Origin: Devriesea agamarum
Lineage (GTDB): Bacteria; Actinomycetota; Actinomycetes; Actinomycetales; Dermabacteraceae
Assembly: GCF_900070355.1 (NCBI RefSeq)
Contig: NZ_LN849456.1
Coordinates: forward strand, 744,001 to 808,000
Reading direction: 5' to 3'
DNA: 64,000 nt
The notes under the pieces were generated by a model. The model was not told the origin of the DNA. It saw only the letters and a list, made by a program, of their open reading frames with translations, and searched no databases. Positions 63,295 through 64,000 of this stretch are shown piece after piece. How positions within the stretch are numbered: position 1 is the stretch's first letter; every line of letters starts with the position of its first letter. The position numbers and the translations under genes were made by a program.

Positions 63295-64000
63295 TCAGTG
63301 CTCGTCGGAGGTGGCCATCTGAATGTAGACCGCTGAGAGCATGGCAAAGATAAAGGCCTGGAGGATGGCAACGAAAATTTCAAAGCCGTAGATCCCCAGA
63401 GAAAGACCGAACGATAACGGTGACATAGCCTTCATCCACCAGGCTCCGAGTAAAAGCGCCTGGGACATTGAGACGAACACGGCGAGCATCATGTGCCCGG
63501 CAACCATGTTCGCAAGCAGACGGATAGTCAAAGATCCCCAACGGATCAACACAACCTGGAGAAATTCGATCGGGACCAGCAGCAGATAGATCGGCTTCGG
63601 CAGACCCGGGGGCATGGTCTCATGCTTGAGATAACCGGCCAGACCGTGCTTGCGCACACCGAAGTACACGTAGGTCACAAAGGTCCATAGAGCCAGGGCT
63701 AGCGGCATTCCGACTACAGATGTGCCCGCGATATTTAGGCCCGGCACCGCGCCGGACAGGTTCATCGCGAGGACCACAATGAAAATGGTGGTCAGCATGG
63801 GTGCGAAACGCTTACCCTCGCGGATACCGAGCACACCGACCACGATATTGCGGTCGACGAAATCCATCACGAGTTCCAGGGCGCTCTGTGCTTTACCGGG
63901 CACGAGCTTTGCTCTGGATGCGATGAGGCACAGCGTCACACATACCACGACCACTACGACGAGGCGGACGAGCTGGATCCGGTTGAACTCGAAGAAGGTT
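63295..64000 (-). CDS. atpB: ATP synthase subunit a, C-terminal part (cut by window edge)
   Basis: The frame runs from the stop at 63295 to the right edge of the window without an upstream stop; the first visible residues are TFFEFNRIQLVRLVVVVV. The conserved Arg of the proton path is in LTIRLLANMVAGHMML, followed by YGFEIFVAILQAFIFAMLSAVYIQMA. About 234 residues are visible and the N-terminal part lies outside. It forms the stator proton channel facing the c ring. Confidence 0.96.
   Translation of the reverse strand, partial: TFFEFNRIQLVRLVVVVVVCVTLCLIASRAKLVPGKAQSALELVMDFVDRNIVVGVLGIREGKRFAPMLTTIFIVVLAMNLSGAVPGLNIAGTSVVGMPLALALWTFVTYVYFGVRKHGLAGYLKHETMPPGLPKPIYLLLVPIEFLQVVLIRWGSLTIRLLANMVAGHMMLAVFVSMSQALLLGAWWMKAMSPLSFGLSLGIYGFEIFVAILQAFIFAMLSAVYIQMATSDEH

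Overview
The window is chromosomal DNA from a high-GC actinobacterium. I infer the order Micrococcales, perhaps near Dermabacteraceae, from gene content and order; no database search was possible. The pointers are NucS/EndoMS, a Ski2-like helicase with the actinobacterial C-terminal region, GlgE, an atp operon ending in a DUF2550 gene, the order ligA / MetE-like / mnmA / cysteine desulfurase, an IclR regulator divergent from leuCD, and frequent GTG starts. Almost all of it is dense housekeeping sequence, with many 1-16 nt start/stop overlaps.

Layout. 1-5.2 kb (minus): leuC-leuD-murA-DUF2867-plsC-gpsA, with an IclR regulator divergent from leuC. 6.0-7.8 kb: universal stress protein and a dimethylargininase-like hydrolase. 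7.9-10.7 kb: two tRNA-Glu(CTC), one tRNA-Gln(CTG), gltX and a FAH-family hydrolase. 10.8-14.4 kb (plus): a glycosylase-annotated family protein and a DUF3516-type helicase. 14.4-26 kb (minus): a branched-chain amino acid and serine block (ilvD, ilvB, ilvN, ilvC, serA, leuB, ilvE, cimA). ilvB is preceded by an attenuator with a Leu-Leu-Val-Val-Val-Ile leader peptide. ilvD carries an apparent one-base frameshift. 26-27.7 kb: an alanine/glycine:cation symporter. 28-31.4 kb: gatCAB. 31.4-38.2 kb: a rhomboid-like membrane protein (plus), then ligA, a MetE-like protein, mnmA and a cysteine desulfurase (minus). 38.3-44 kb (minus): a MoxR / DUF58 / VWA / VWA / TPR cassette whose distal genes are strikingly AT-rich. 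44-51 kb (plus): glgX, glgE, glgB. 51-54.4 kb (minus): a thioredoxin-fold/TPR protein and an unrecognised lipoprotein/membrane-protein pair. 54.6-56.6 kb (plus): nucS and nagA. 56.7-64 kb (minus): DUF2550 and the ATP synthase operon atpC-D-G-A-H-F-E-B, with atpB cut by the window edge.

The genes connect functionally. leuBCD, ilvBNCDE and cimA cover most of valine, leucine and isoleucine synthesis, with citramalate as the likely isoleucine entry. gltX, the Glu/Gln tRNAs and gatCAB together support indirect Gln-tRNA formation. mnmA with the cysteine desulfurase make 2-thiouridine. GlgE and GlgB build branched alpha-glucan and GlgX trims it. No phage, insertion sequence, CRISPR array or plasmid function was seen. 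The most interesting signals are the complete ilvB attenuator, the ilvD frameshift, the AT-rich MoxR/VWA cassette, the uncharacterised lipoprotein/membrane pair, and several strong inverted repeats between genes.
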